Below, piece by piece: positions 1-12,000 of a stretch of DNA of 40,311 nucleotides. The DNA lies in contig MNCI01027000.1 in the NCBI GenBank assembly GCA_015680685.1, positions 60,072 to 100,382 on the forward strand, given 5' to 3'. The notes below the pieces were generated by a model. It was given only the letters and a program-made list of their open reading frames with translations, was not told the origin of the DNA and ran no database searches. The translations under genes and the position numbers were made by a program. Within the stretch, counting starts at the first letter, position 1; each line of letters opens with the position of its first letter. The DNA is from Gnetum montanum. Its lineage: Eukaryota > Streptophyta > Gnetopsida > Gnetales > Gnetaceae.

Positions 1-2162
1 TATTGAAGAGGATAGATGGCTATCATATAATTATGTATAAAGCCACAGTCCAACATCATCTATCATGCCCATGTCATCATACACATGATATACTGTTAAA
101 TAGTCCATGATCCACACAATCATAATCTAATCATAACACATATTATCAATGATATGACTCACAAACTGATACTATCATATACATAGCCCATGTGGTTGCT
201 AGCATATCTGCACTCATTGTAGCATGTGAAACATTACCATGAGTACTCATAATAGCAATTTTCTATAGGACTTTTATTTAGTCTTTTATTAATCCAATCA
301 ATGCTAGGGTTTTTCAAACTATGACCCACAACCACTAACCTTCTGAAGGATTAATGATTGTGATGAACACGCCTATATCACATACCAACTATAGGGATGA
401 ACACACTTAGGCTCTTCCACTCTCAGGATGAGGCCTAAGATAGGAGCCTCACCAATGCATCATAGTGGGGGTCAATCCATACTATCTCTAAGGTGCCTCA
501 TCATGAACCAATCCAAACCCTCATGCTAGCACCACCCACCAATGACCATCACAAGCATTGTCATGAAGACATATACACATTCCAACTAGCTTAAGCCAAC
601 AGATGTCATAAGCACAACATATCCAAACAAACATAACATAACCACACATATCCACACCTAACAATTATAGTCATTTCATGAAAAAAATACCATGATTCGA
701 AAAAATAGCATTAATACCACAATATGAAAAAAAAATATTATATTTCTCAAACTACATGTACTTCCACACCAATGACCACTATAATAACCTTTAAATTGAT
801 ATATGCCCAAAGAGAAAACCAATCCCACAATTAGAAAGTACTTTCTAAAATGATCCTAATAACATTAATTTTACCTAAATCGAACTCTTGGAAGCAAAGT
901 TATGTGCATTTAAAGTTTGATTAATAAAATAATATTTAATAATATTGAATTACCATTAGGAAGGATTGGAACTCCCAAAAATTCTTTCACCCCAATAGGC
1001 CCCGAAAATATCATCAACATCACATATCATATTCTACAAGTCCACATCATACCATACATTGCATATATATTACTATACAATTTGTAACCAAAATTGGACA
1101 ATTTTTGAAAATAAGAAAAATAACATGTTCAAGTTCAATCTTTGATCTATCTACCCCACATGGCCACATTGCATAAGCATATACACTAATCTAGCACAAA
1201 AATATAGAAAAAAGGTAAAGACGACCCACCAATTAAAATTATTGGGGCAGAAAGGTTGAAACAAGTAAAAAACCCTCAAAAATCTAGCAGAACTCTGTTT
1301 CACTTCCAACAAGTTCTACACCCATGTAAATATAATTGCAATAATCTCAAATCTAGGTTCAAAGCAAGAAAAAACCATCCACAAAGCTCAGAATTTAGAA
1401 AAATGTGGAACAGAAGAAGAGAGAAGAAAAAAAAATGAAAGAATAGGCTCCTATGCATTTTTGTTAACATGAATATAAAAAAAATAGAAACCCAAAATCC
1501 AATTTCTATGGGTAAGCAGTGGTGAGGTGGTGCATACAAAAAAAAAACAAACATATAACCTATACTTTTTACTATATGTTTTTTCTTAAAATAAATAAAT
1601 CAACTATGTGCTTTTTTTTATGTGATGTGAGTTCACATTTTATTTTTTTCACTTTGAATTGTTTATTATTTTTTAAATGAACTATTTTCATAAGCTATCT
1701 TTATTTTTTCCTCCACAACTAATGTTGTCAACTTTAATCATGCGTTACAAACACATCAAGACTGCAAATCAAAATCTATTTGAACCTATGAGATCCTTAT
1801 CATAAGCTCTACAAATTCATATGCCAAAACCAAACTTGAACATCATGCAATATAGCTCTATAGTAAAAATGTATAAATAGCAAAATCACACATAAAACAT
1901 AAAGACATACCAAATGGATGCTCTTGTACCCCAATCAAACACCCTTGCTAGCAACATCACCTAGCTAACACATCACATAGGGCTAGTGTACATAATCATG
2001 TTAGCTAAGTAGGTAAAAACATCATAATCATAACATAAATATGAGGCCTCATAACATATGAAATACATTAAATCATCCCTAACAACCCACTAGGATTCCA
2101 AATGTAATGTATAAATCATAAGCATATGGCCATACCTAATGGCTTTAAAATGGGATGTAGCA
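1..2162 (-). repeat. E1 left LTR (3' LTR in element orientation), truncated by window edge
   Basis: It matches 37745-40116 along its whole visible length apart from small indels and one AT-rich expansion in the other copy. A hand comparison of the first ~230 bp gave about 29 differences, mostly transitions. It ends in CA at 2162 directly before a pyrimidine-rich stretch that is the complement of the polypurine tract. About 570 bp of its start should lie outside the window, judging from the complete right copy. No gene is seen inside it; short open frames here are chance. Confidence 0.9.
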
Positions 2163-2178
2163 CTCTTCCCTCCTTGAG
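2163..2178 (-). other. E1 polypurine tract
   Basis: On the minus strand this reads CTCAAGGAGGGAAGAG, purine-rich, immediately upstream of the LTR that begins with TG (complement of CA at 2162). It is the expected plus-strand primer site of an LTR retrotransposon. Confidence 0.8.
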
Positions 2179-2300
2179 AATCTTCCTCTAAGAAGATCTT
2201 AGGATGAGTTGTGTGCATCTCAATCTCCACATCCCAAGTAGCCTCTAAAGTTCCATGTCTATTCCATAAGATCTTGACCATAGGTACAACTTTACTATGT
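2176..2300 (-). pseudogene. E1 chromodomain-like C-terminus of integrase
   Basis: The minus-strand frame reads a segment with the pattern V-K-I-L-W-x-x-H then L-E-A-T-W-D-V-E and H-P-K-I-F, matching the conserved end of chromovirus chromodomains (W-E-x-A-T-W-E and the following acidic helix). This domain is thought to direct integration to particular chromatin. It sits directly at the polypurine tract, as the end of pol does in chromoviruses. The upstream part of the chromodomain is less clear. Confidence 0.7.
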
Positions 2301-2559
2301 AGTTGTCACAACATATGATCAACAATCTCTACTGGCTGCTCAACATAACTAACATCAAACTGTAGTTGTATCCCTAAATGATCAATCACATGATCTCCAT
2401 CAGGTACATAACATTGTAGCATAGACACATGAAATACATCATGGACATATGCCAAATGAGGAGGTAATTCTATTTGATAGGATACTCTCCCAATTTACCT
2501 TAACACTTGAAATGAACCAATGTATCTAGAAGCCAATTTTCCTTTTTAGCCAAATCAAG

Positions 2560-3440
2560 TAAGGCCTTTCAAGGGAGAAACACAAAAAAATACATGATCT
2601 CTAACTACAAACTTTAGTGGCCTTTGATGCTTATTGGAATATTCTACCTAACTATCCTATGTAGCTCTCAATCTATCTTGGATCTCCCAAATCTACTCTG
2701 TAGTTTTCCTTACCAAATATGTGCTCACCTGCTAATTATCTTCCATGGTATCCTAACATAATGGTGTTCTAGATGGCCTACCATATAAAATCTCATATGG
2801 TGCTACCTGCAAACTCTCTTGAAAACTATTATTATATGTAAATTTAGATAATGGTAGCATCCGATCCTAATCTTCTCTATACTGCAAAGCATAGGCTCTC
2901 AACATGTCTTATAGAATTTGATTCATCCACTTAGTCTAACCATTAGCTTGTGGATGATATGCTGAACTCATATTCAACTTTGTACCCATGTCCTTCTAAA
3001 ATGCCTATAAAAAATGTGACATGAATCAAGTATCTCTATCACTAATAATCTATCATGGCACACCATGCAACCACACTATCTATACAAGAAAGAGATATTT
3101 AGCTTTTACTACACTTACTAATGATCATGTGGCAAGGAAATGGGTAGACTTTGTCAAAAAATTAGCAACTACTAATATAGCATCATGAGCATTTTGAGCT
3201 CTCAAAATACAAATAATGAAATCCATACTAATGGCATCCCACTTCCATTGAGGAATATCATGAAAATGCAAATATTTCCTAGGTCTCTAATGCTTAATCT
3301 TCACTTGCTAGAAAATTAAACATCAAGATACATACTCTCCTACATTCCTCTTCATACTAGGCCACTAATTCATCCATTATAAATGCTAGTACATTTTATA
3401 ACTACCTAGATGTGTTTGGTATCTACTCATGTGGACCTCA
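2560..3440 (-). pseudogene. E1 integrase remnant
   Basis: On the minus strand, around 3440-3290, is an integrase zinc-binding region: an H-x-G-S-x-K-M-Y segment and M-K-R-N-V-x-E-Y-V, with several stops. It is followed by W-K-W-D-A-I-S-M-D-F (first catalytic D, about 3215), F-L-T-K-S-T-H-F and H-G-V-P then S-D-R-D (second D, about 3045). The next block is S-A-Y-H-P-Q-A-N-G, and at about 2930 the third catalytic residue, normally E in T-E-R-x-N-Q, is K (AAG). Many TAG and TAA codons interrupt the frame. The identity is clear from motif order; the protein cannot be functional. Confidence 0.85.
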
Positions 3441-3639
3441 TCCATTAACTAAATTCATAGACCTTTGGTTGCTTCATAATACTCCATGAATATCCATAGA
3501 GAGTAGTCCATCAGAGGTAATTTGTTGCCTCAATTCTTGACACCATGGATCATGTCATTGTTTCTCTCATATCTACTCTTGCAAATCTGATTGGATTATC
3601 AAGTTATTAAGCTTACCTACCACCCTACTCAATGAATCT

Positions 3640-5000
3640 ATTACTTTATTAGTCTTGCTAGGTCTGTATTTAATAGTGAAATCAAAATTAGTGAGTAGCT
3701 CCACCCATCTATGTTATTGCAAATTTAACTATGGATGACTCATAAGATATTGGAGGCTCTTATGGTCAGTCCAAATAGTAACTTGCTCCCCATATAAATA
3801 GTGTCACAAAATCATTAATGTGAATATCACAACACCAAACTCTAGATCATGCATGGGATATCTAGGTTCATGTGGTCTTAATTAGTGGGATGCATAAGCC
3901 ACAACCAATCCATCCTGCATCAACACACAACCAAATCCATCCCCTGAAGCATTAGTACTAGCATCATATGGATGTCCTAGTGTGTGAGATATTTTTAGTG
4001 GAGCAGTTACCAATCTATGCATCAACTCTTCAAATGCAGCCTAACAAGTTGGGCCCTAAGTAAAGTTAGCTCCCTTTCTTAACAATCAAGTCAAAGAAGA
4101 TGCTATGTAAGAAAAATGTTCCACAAACCTCTAGTAATATCCTGATAATCCCAAGAAGCTTTGTACCTTCACTACTAATTACAACACAATCCAATCATGA
4201 CTGACTAAAATCTTTGCAAGATCCATAGAGATACCAACTCTTGACACCACATGTCACAAGAACTGAATCTTTGATTGTCAAAATGAATACTTGGATGGTT
4301 GAGCACATAGTTGGTACCCCCTCGAAATCTATGAGATTTTCCACATGTGCTTTACATGAAATTACTGATTAGAAGAATATACTAAGATATCATCTATGAA
4401 AAAAATCATAAACTGATCTGGGAATTGTTGCATCACACTATTCATGAGGTGCAGGAAAATTGCTAGTGCATTTGTCAATCGAAAGGATACCACCAAAAAC
4501 TCATAATGATCATACCATGTTTTGAATGCTATCTTTGACATATCTTGTTCATGAAGTCACACTTGATGATACTTAGACTTGAGATCAATCTTTGAGGATA
4601 CATGGGATTCCCAAAGTTGATCAAACAAGTCATTCATGCATGGCAGAGGATATTTATTTTTCATAGTCACCTGGTTTATCTATGCATAGCTACAAACCCC
4701 CATCCTTCATTTTAACATATAGCACTAGTGCACCCCATGGTGATATACTAGGTCAAATAAGGCCTTCATCCAACAATTCCTGTAGCTGAATCTTTAGCTC
4801 TACTAGCTCTATGGGAGACATCATTTATGGAGCCTTTGAAATAGGCTCTATACAACATTTAAGTTTGATCTCGAACTTAATCTCTTGCCTCAGTGAAAAA
4901 CTTGGTAATTTTGACTAGAATACATTAGAGAATTCGTGAACCACAAGAATTTGATCTATCTCCACCATATTTGTTTTATAGATTGTAGCCAAAAAGCATT
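3640..5000 (-). pseudogene. E1 reverse transcriptase and RNase H remnant
   Basis: Minus-strand motifs in order: S-P-W-G-A-L-V-L-Y-V-K and L-C-I-D (about 4750-4690), N-K-Y-P-L-P then D-L-F-D-Q-L and [11 protein letters not shown] (about 4660-4560), H-Y-E-F-L-V-V-S-F-R-L-T-N-A (about 4500), and the polymerase box F-F-I-D-D-I-L-V-Y-S (about 4400-4372). RNase H follows with A-Y-A-S-H, H-D-L-E and W-T-D-H-K-S-L-Q-Y-L (about 3900-3730). All are standard for Ty3/gypsy RT-RH. The frame contains stops and small shifts. The catalytic D-D pair of RT is still encoded. Confidence 0.88.
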
Positions 5001-5229
5001 CATGGCCTTTTTGAAGCATTCTACGGTACATCTGAGAGGAGACCAAAGCTAGATGCATAGTCCTTGGACAAGTTTACACCTCAATTGGAGCACCATCAAG
5101 TAATTGTAGTTGTAAGAGCTTTTCCCAACAATCAAAACTAGCATTGAACTATGACAACCAATCCATCCCCAAAATTACATCATATACCCCAAGATCCAGA
5201 ACATGTAACTTACTAACCCACTGCACACT

Positions 5230-5480
5230 TTCCAATTCTATTAGCACACCTATACATACCTGATCAACTCAATTTTTATGACCCCTAGCAGAGATACTAT
5301 CAAGCTAGGAGAAGGATAATGACATATAAGAGTTACATGACATGAAACCATAGGATCTATGAAGGAATGGCTACCACCTAAATCAAATAACATCAACATA
5401 GCAAAGCCCAAAATCACACCTCTTTTCTCCATCACTGTGTTTTTATGCACATCCAAAGGTTGGTTTGTTAAGGCATACAT
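5230..5480 (-). pseudogene. E1 aspartic protease remnant
   Basis: The minus strand has a 76-codon open frame with L-F-D-L-G-G-S-H-S-F-I-D-P, which aligns with the plant Ty3/gypsy protease active site L-F-D-S-G-A-S-H-S-F-I. Here the active-site triad D-S/T-G is D-L-G (around 5384), which should abolish catalysis. It lies between the zinc knuckles and RT as expected. Confidence 0.8.
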
Positions 5481-5559
5481 CCATCACTGATTCCTCTAGT
5501 TCCCTCCACTAGGTTGAGTGACCAGTGCTTCACGTCCACCCTACACTAGAGTTTGCTAT

Positions 5560-6660
5560 CCTTGGCATTTGCCTCCTGCACTACTACCTATCTACTTTGG
5601 ACACTCCCAAGCCTGATGCCCTAGATGCCCACATGTAAAAAAATTTGGTAGTCCCTCTACATATGACTAGGCTGCCCACATCTATAACAAATAATAGCTC
5701 CATCACCAACACCAATAGTAGGAACATGAGCAGATGTTGGATGCTCTCCTCCATGGCCACGAGCTTGCTTAGAGGGGCTAGGCCTCTCTCTAAATGTTGG
5801 TCCTCTCTTCTACCCTTGTTGCCTCTCTCTACATGTTGTATCTTCCTGCTGACTCCTCTCTAAATCCATGTCTACTTCTCTAGCTTAATCATAGGACATT
5901 AATCTAAGAGGAAATAGGTGATCCCTCAAAGATGATCTCAAACCTTGAACAAACCTATTGATCCATGCCCAAGAATTTATTTGCATGTATGATACATAGC
6001 TAGTTAGTTTAGAGAAATAAGCATCATACTCTTCCATAGATCAACTACTCTAATACAAATGGTAGAACTCATCCTCTTTGGCCTATGCATATTGGGTAGA
6101 CACATAACAACCTCTAAAAGATACTAGAAAATCATCCCATTCCACCTCTTGACTAGTCCATCCCTTAGCTTGCTCTTTAGTCATCCACTAATGCCAGGTA
6201 GTACCAACCAATTGATAAATTACCAAGCGATTTTGCTGAATTGATGAACAATCCATCGAATCAAAAGCCTTTTTTAATTCCTCCAACCATTTTGTAGCTA
6301 TAGTGGGATCCTTAGTTCCATCAAATTTAGGAGGTCCCAACTTCCAAAATTACTCTACTAGTTCCCTATTGATAGGTTGCTTGTTTGATTCTCCTAAGCC
6401 TCCACTACCACTACCACTTCCCACTTTCCTAATCATGGAAATGAAAGCATCACTAGTTGCAACATGCTGCTATAGGATTTGTAACAATTATTGTATAAGC
6501 TCTTGTTGCCTATTTTTAGGACCACTACTAGATGTTTGAGGAGGCTGCTTCTATCCATCATTAGGCCCTTCTAGTCTATGGGCCCCACTAGCATCATGAC
6601 CATGTCTACTATACATATTTGTAAACTAAAATCATAAATGGGTGAGTACCCCAACCATCA
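5560..6660 (-). pseudogene. E1 gag (capsid and zinc knuckles) remnant
   Basis: On the minus strand, at about 6330-6130, is the gag core: P-P-K-F-D-G-T-K-D-P, W-L-E-E-L-K-K-A-F-D, R-L-V-I-Y-Q-L-V-G-T and W-D-D-F-L-V-S-F, matching the retrotransposon gag domain of chromoviruses. Two CCHC zinc knuckles follow at about 5690-5590 (C-Y-R-C-G-Q-P-S-H-M, then T-C-G-H-L-G-H-Q-A-W-E-C-P in a shifted frame). The start is near the primer-binding site at 6681. It has several stops and at least one frameshift. Confidence 0.82.
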
Positions 6661-6680
6661 TACAACATCAGAGTAAATTA

Positions 6681-6692
6681 GCTCTGATACCA
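6681..6692 (-). other. E1 primer-binding site (initiator tRNA-Met)
   Basis: The complement reads TGGTATCAGAGC, the classic plant primer-binding site for initiator tRNA-Met. It begins 3 bases inside the LTR border (TG at 6696 on the plus strand) and fixes the minus orientation of E1. Confidence 0.92.
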
Positions 6693-6695
6693 CAA

Positions 6696-6998
6696 TGTAA
6701 CACCCCATCCTAGCTAGGGTAGGGTGATGTATAGGACCAAGTAATCTTACAACAGAAGCATGATAACTAAAAACCAATGATGTGTAGGATACATGATATT
6801 ATGAAAGGTCAAACTACACAGAAATTTCAAACCACACCAAAACTAAACATACATTTTAATTTATAGCAATGCATGTCTCTACATAAATCAAACTATGCAC
6901 TACTCTACTAAAATACAAAAACACATAAAGATCATCATCGTATATATAAAAGTATAGATATTTTCATACAATGATACATAGTCCATACTACTGTACAT
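6696..6998 (-). repeat. E1 right LTR (5' LTR in element orientation), first segment
   Basis: Begins TGTAACACCCC next to the primer-binding site and runs until E2 interrupts it. The corresponding part of the left LTR lies outside the window, so it cannot be aligned here. It resumes at 37476; the two segments total about 2.94 kb. Confidence 0.85.
6994..6998. repeat. E2 target-site duplication, left copy (TACAT)
   Basis: The five bases directly before the E2 5' LTR are identical to 37471-37475 directly after the 3' LTR. This is the duplication size of Ty3/gypsy integration. Confidence 0.92.
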
Positions 6999-8702
6999 TG
7001 AAACACCACTAATTTCAGCCTAGCACATTAAAATGAAAATGACTTAAGCCCTTTCAAAGATTTGGGAGGCAAAATTCAGCTAAGGCATGGAGCTCACACC
7101 CAGCTTGCCCAAGGCAACTTACCCACCCTCAACGTGAGCAAATTCACACAGCCTCAAACTATGCTAAAAATGATCATTTCTAAGTAGGTTTTCGGGAGTC
7201 ACACTGTAGGTCATGCTGCCACGTAACTCCAGCGTGAAAAAATTTTGGAGCCTCAAAACTGAGTAAAAACAACTTGATTTCAAGGGTGCAAGCCATGATC
7301 ATGGTCCACTTCTAACAAATATGGGTCCCAGACTTCAGAAATTCCAAATTTCAACTCAAAATTGCAAGTTTTTGAGGTCACGTTGTAGTGTGAGTCCAGC
7401 ATGACCCGCCAAAAGTGGCTCCGAATAGGGCATATTCAAGCTCAAATTTCAACTTGCAGGGTTAAACATAGGCAAACAACTATTATACCCAAGGAACAGG
7501 CTTTAGAAATTCAAAAATTAGCATGAAACATGTCATTCTCCTTAGGTCATGCTGCAGCATGAGTCCAACATGACCTGTCCAAAATAGCTCCAAATCAGAC
7601 ACATTCAAATTCAAATTCAGATTTCAGATCACTCTCAAGGTTAGACATGTTCAAGGAAATAGTTGCATTCAAGGAACAGGCTTCAGAAATCAAAATGTGG
7701 TGTCAAATGTTTCATTTTATTTCACTCAGGTTGAGGTCATGTTGGGAACATGCCCAACGTGACTGCCCAGCGTGAGTGTAAGTAGACACGTCTCAAAAGC
7801 CACAGAAACACCTAAATCGGTATCCTGCAGTGGTCAAAGTGTTCAAATCAAAGATCTAGAAGTCTCAAGTGATCCAGAACAAATTTCATTTATTGTAAAT
7901 TAATCACCTCATTGTAAATCTTCATTTGTGGGCTTGTTAGGCCCTCACAGTCTAAGTCGTATGTATATCCATGGGCTTGAGTGACCCTCACATTGTAAGA
8001 TATGGTGAACCTGGTCAAGAATGTAGCTTGCCAACACATGTCCAACTCATGCACAATTGTCCATTGGACATGTGTCACTTCATTTTATTTCCTATGATCT
8101 CCCAGCCGTTGATTCCATTCTCGAATTCTACACCTGAGCTCAGCCCAGCCCTATAAATACCCTGTGAATTCACATAAACGTGGTTGGCAATTTTTGAGTT
8201 AAATGGCATAGGAAAATTAAACCAGCAATCCTTGGGTGCTCGACATACTTGACTCCTAGCATCCAAGCATTTTCGAAACACATCACATCACATCACCCCA
8301 AGGCTTGGTGCTTGACTTGCCATCTGCAGCTACACTTTGACCAGTGCACATCTTTTCTATGCAATACAATACAACTCATTTTTCCAACGATTATTTTCTG
8401 TTTACTCTATTTTACATTCATTTTACATTTTCTTTACAATACCAGTTTTGCATGCATTTCTATTTACATTTTGTGTGCATTTTTTATGTTTCAAAACATC
8501 AGTAACAATAACCCCAGCGCAAGCTATAGTTTACGCTCAGGGAAGTCCTTGGTTGATTTGTGTGTAGACCATCCAAGGCACTCTATGTTCATTTACTTTT
8601 CCAGCTTGCCTTCGAGGTGAAGGCAAGGTCAGCTGTGCCTACCCGATGATCTTTTCATATTTTTTTCCTTCTAGCCTTACATTGAAGATTTAGGTCAGTA
8701 CA
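6999..8702 (+). repeat. E2 5' LTR
   Basis: 1704 bp, TG...CA. It matches 35788-37470, with roughly 15 percent difference in the first ~200 bases by eye. U3 holds four modules built from a word like GGTCACGYTG facing its complement, at about 7194-7240, 7377-7411, 7545-7577 and 7733-7775. The TATA box is at 8152-8159. The tail (8530-8600) resembles the tail of the E3 LTR, so the two elements are related. Confidence 0.92.
8068..8160 (+). promoter_or_regulatory. E2 5' LTR promoter: decayed G-box and TATA box
   Basis: CATGTGTCACTT at 8069-8080 corresponds to an intact CACGTG G-box in the other LTR (36836-36841), and TATAAATA follows at 8152-8159. Transcription should start about 30 bp later. Assigned by motif and by conservation in both LTRs. 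Confidence 0.7.
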
Positions 8703-8708
8703 GTAAAT

Positions 8709-8725
8709 TGGTGCTAGAAGGAGGG
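8709..8725 (+). other. E2 primer-binding site
   Basis: TGGTGCTAGAAGGAGGG lies 6 bases after the LTR end. It differs from the E3 site (19896-19912) at three positions that are all explained by decay of TGGCGCTAGAAGGAGGG, a CpG-containing ancestor. The priming tRNA is not identified here; it is not initiator Met. Confidence 0.8.
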
Positions 8726-8806
8726 CCTCTTGACTATTGTCTGATATAACTTTGATCATGCTGCCTATCATAACTCACTCATCCTATCCTTGTAAGTCTT
8801 CTTGTC

Positions 8807-8962
8807 TGTCATGCTGTAGTTTGGTCATACTATAGTTGGATCACATTGGTCATGCTGCAGTTGGGTCACGCTGGTCACACTATAGTTGGATCACGCTGGT
8901 CACGTTGGTCATGTTGCAATTGGGTCACGCTGGTCACGTTGCAGTTGGGTCACACTGCAGTT
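8807..8962 (+). repeat. E2 leader: array of the GGTCACGYTG word
   Basis: About ten irregularly spaced copies of GGTCAYGCTG/GGTCACGTTG joined by GCAGTTGGG-like linkers fill the untranslated leader between primer-binding site and gag. The same word makes up the U3 modules of this LTR and recurs at 13735-14440. Confidence 0.8.
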
Positions 8963-9074
8963 GCTCCCAATTCAACTCATCTAGCCTAATTTGCTCATGT
9001 TCATTATGGAATCTTCCCAAGTTAACCTAGTGACATTGTCGACCTCTGACTTTGGGACTAAAACCTCAAACCCT

Positions 9075-12000
9075 ATGGCTGCTACCAAATCCATAACTGT
9101 AATCGAACAGATAAACTCCCAAGGCCCTACACGCTAGTCACTTAGGCTATAGGGAAGAAATCCTACCTATGCGACTCTTACACCCAAATAGTATAACTTC
9201 ATTTGTGGCAAGATTCAAGCCAACTTACCCATTGATCGTGTAGAGTGAGAAGCAAAGCGAGACTATGAACTTATCCATAAAGGAGCTCATGAATTCATCC
9301 CTTTATCATTTGATATTATCCTTCTCTTTGAACACCACCATAAACTCATATCCCAGCTTCTCATGGCAAGAAGCCAAGTCTTACAAACACTGCCGATAGA
9401 CCCTTAGCATGAAGATGAGGAAGATGACTTCGTAGCCCAATCCGAACATGGAGATTCATACCATACTGTTAGCCCCCATGACCATACAAACCCATTGTTT
9501 CAACCTTTCCTGGAAGAGATAACATTTCCACCACCATCTTCCTTACAGGAAGTAGCCATTTCCATTCCCATCTTCTCCAAGTCCAACATCCAATCTAATG
9601 CATCCACTTCCATCATACCTCTACAAATACAATCCCAAAAGCCTCCTTCCCAAACTATTGCAAGATCGACCTTTCGACCTCAAGTGATTGGGATGCCATT
9701 AGTCATACCAACTTCCACATCTACCCATTACATACCTCAAGTGCAAATCCAACAAGCACCACTGACCGCTTCACAACCCGTGACTGGAAAGTGTGTCCCA
9801 CTGACTATCCAGAAAAACATGTCTACTCATTACAGCATACCACACTCCGTTTTCTCAGCCACAAATGTTGTCCCACCGCAAAAAACAATAGTCCAACAAC
9901 CTCTCTTTCCACAAATGATGCCACAATCGAGTCATTATCAATTACCATCAACTCAAACCGTCGGTCTACCCACCACTCAGGAGTGGGAAGATACGAAGAA
10001 AATGATGCACACATTAGCAGAAGAATTAAAATGTCTTAAAACTATGAAAATTGAGGGAAGTCAAGGTACTAGACTTCTACCAAGATGATCCAATTGACCC
10101 CTCAGTTCCACCGCTAACCTTGCCAAAGGGAGTTTTGTTACCTCAGCTGACCAAGTACAATGGAGAGGGAGACCCAAACGCTCACCTAGTAACATTCTGA
10201 ACATAATTTCTATTGCTTCAGGCATGGCCTCATGTAATTCTATGTGTGTTTGCTATGTCCTTAACCAAGAAAGCCCTAGATTGGTACCAAGCTTTACCCC
10301 ATAGCTCCATATCTTCTCTACAAGACTTGTTGCATCAGTTTGTCACCCGTTTCAAATATAATCTGAAACCTGAAGCCATGTTAGATAGCCTGATTCAAAT
10401 TAAATAAGCACCATTGGAGCCAACATAGAAATTTATCGAAAGGTGGAGTGCAGCCCTAAATGAACTTCACAAGCCTATTCTTGAAACATATTTACTTACC
10501 ATCCTTAAGGTGGCTACAAATGACTTTATTAAATCAAAACTTTACTATTTAAAACCCCGTACCTTGAGCCAAGTATTTTTACAAATTAAAGACATAAAAT
10601 AGGCTACAAAAATAAGCAATGACCCAGCCTACTTAACCTTTAGGAGCCAACATACCAAGAAAGATAAATCCAAGATGATGGTAGTAGCAGTGGTTGAGTC
10701 AAACCGACCTAGCCATCCAGAACAAAGGGAAAACAACCTGCTATCTCAAATGGCTATGAAAGAAATACACCTACACCTACACCTGGAACTTCCTCAAATA
10801 GGAATACCAACATGGGTCACGCCCGTACATTCGAAAGAAAAGACCCCGCCCAATACACATCCTTGCCCATGAAACCTTCATAGTTGCTTGATCAGCTTCT
10901 AAAGGCCAGGCTAATTAAACATAAACAGTGTCTCATGCAGCATCTAAAAAACATGATAGGTTCTATGAGCTAGCGAAAAGCCCAGCCTTAGCGATAGCTA
11001 ATGAACTATCCATCCCAAGAGGTTTTAGGAGGATAGGTTTTGCGAGTACTATCAATGATCTAGTCATGGAACTGATTACTGTTTCACCTTGAAACAAGAT
11101 ATACAACACATGATTGATAGGGGTGAAGTAGTATTCGATGAGGCAAACCCAGTAAGACCTTAGAACCAGCCCATGGGGGTCTACAAGGATCCTCTCAATG
11201 CTATTGAAGCACCATATGTGATTAATACTATCCATGTGGAGAATAAAAAAGACATCCTGCAAAAACCTTTTGTGATTCGTAGACCTTCAGAAAACACACC
11301 TACCCAAACACTCCTCAAACCCCCTTCACCGTACACTCATCTCACGCACCACAAAAACCATTTGTTATCCTTGTACCTCCTTCTGTCGCCACGATGACCA
11401 TATTGTCCGAAAATTAACCCATTCCTTTTGTGATCTAGGTGCCAAAACACCCTGGTGCACAAACCACCTCTACTCCCTTGTGACCTCTATGAGAACATCT
11501 TGCTGATAGTTTAACGAGAGAGCATCTGGAAAGAGAGAACAGTTAGTGTAAATTAGGATTGCCAAAGCCTACACTACTAAATGCTGTTCCTATGGGTCCA
11601 TCTGTCAATGAGCCTAGTACAAGCCATCAAAACAAGGAAAATTTCATGGGTTGTGTCCCAAAGCCAGCATCCTTAGTCACTAACGAAAAAATTCCTCCAT
11701 GAGAAATACGAATGTTGGGACAAATGGACCAAGTTTCCATTGACAAGAGTCTCCCAAATGATAAAGACCTAGAAAGTGCATTAACCCAAGTCACACAAGC
11801 CTTGAAATAAGAAAATACTTCTTTAAGTCTGTATGACCTAGTAATGACTTCATTAGTACAACGGGAAGCTTTTGTACAGATGCTGACCTTGATCCCTATT
11901 AGTGAGGATCTTCCTATAGATGAACCATCTATTTATGCAGTATTGTCCCTGCAACTTTAGGAATCAAAGTCCACATCCCTAGAGTTACATGCTAAGGACA

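Noticed and set aside
1256-1554. Small frames on both strands in the E1 left LTR
   Set aside because: AT-rich LTR sequence, not conserved as open frames in the right LTR.
8249-8620. 123-codon frame inside the E2 5' LTR
   Set aside because: It lies in the R/U5 part after the TATA box, is low-complexity (F/T/S/H-rich), and is broken in the other LTR copy.
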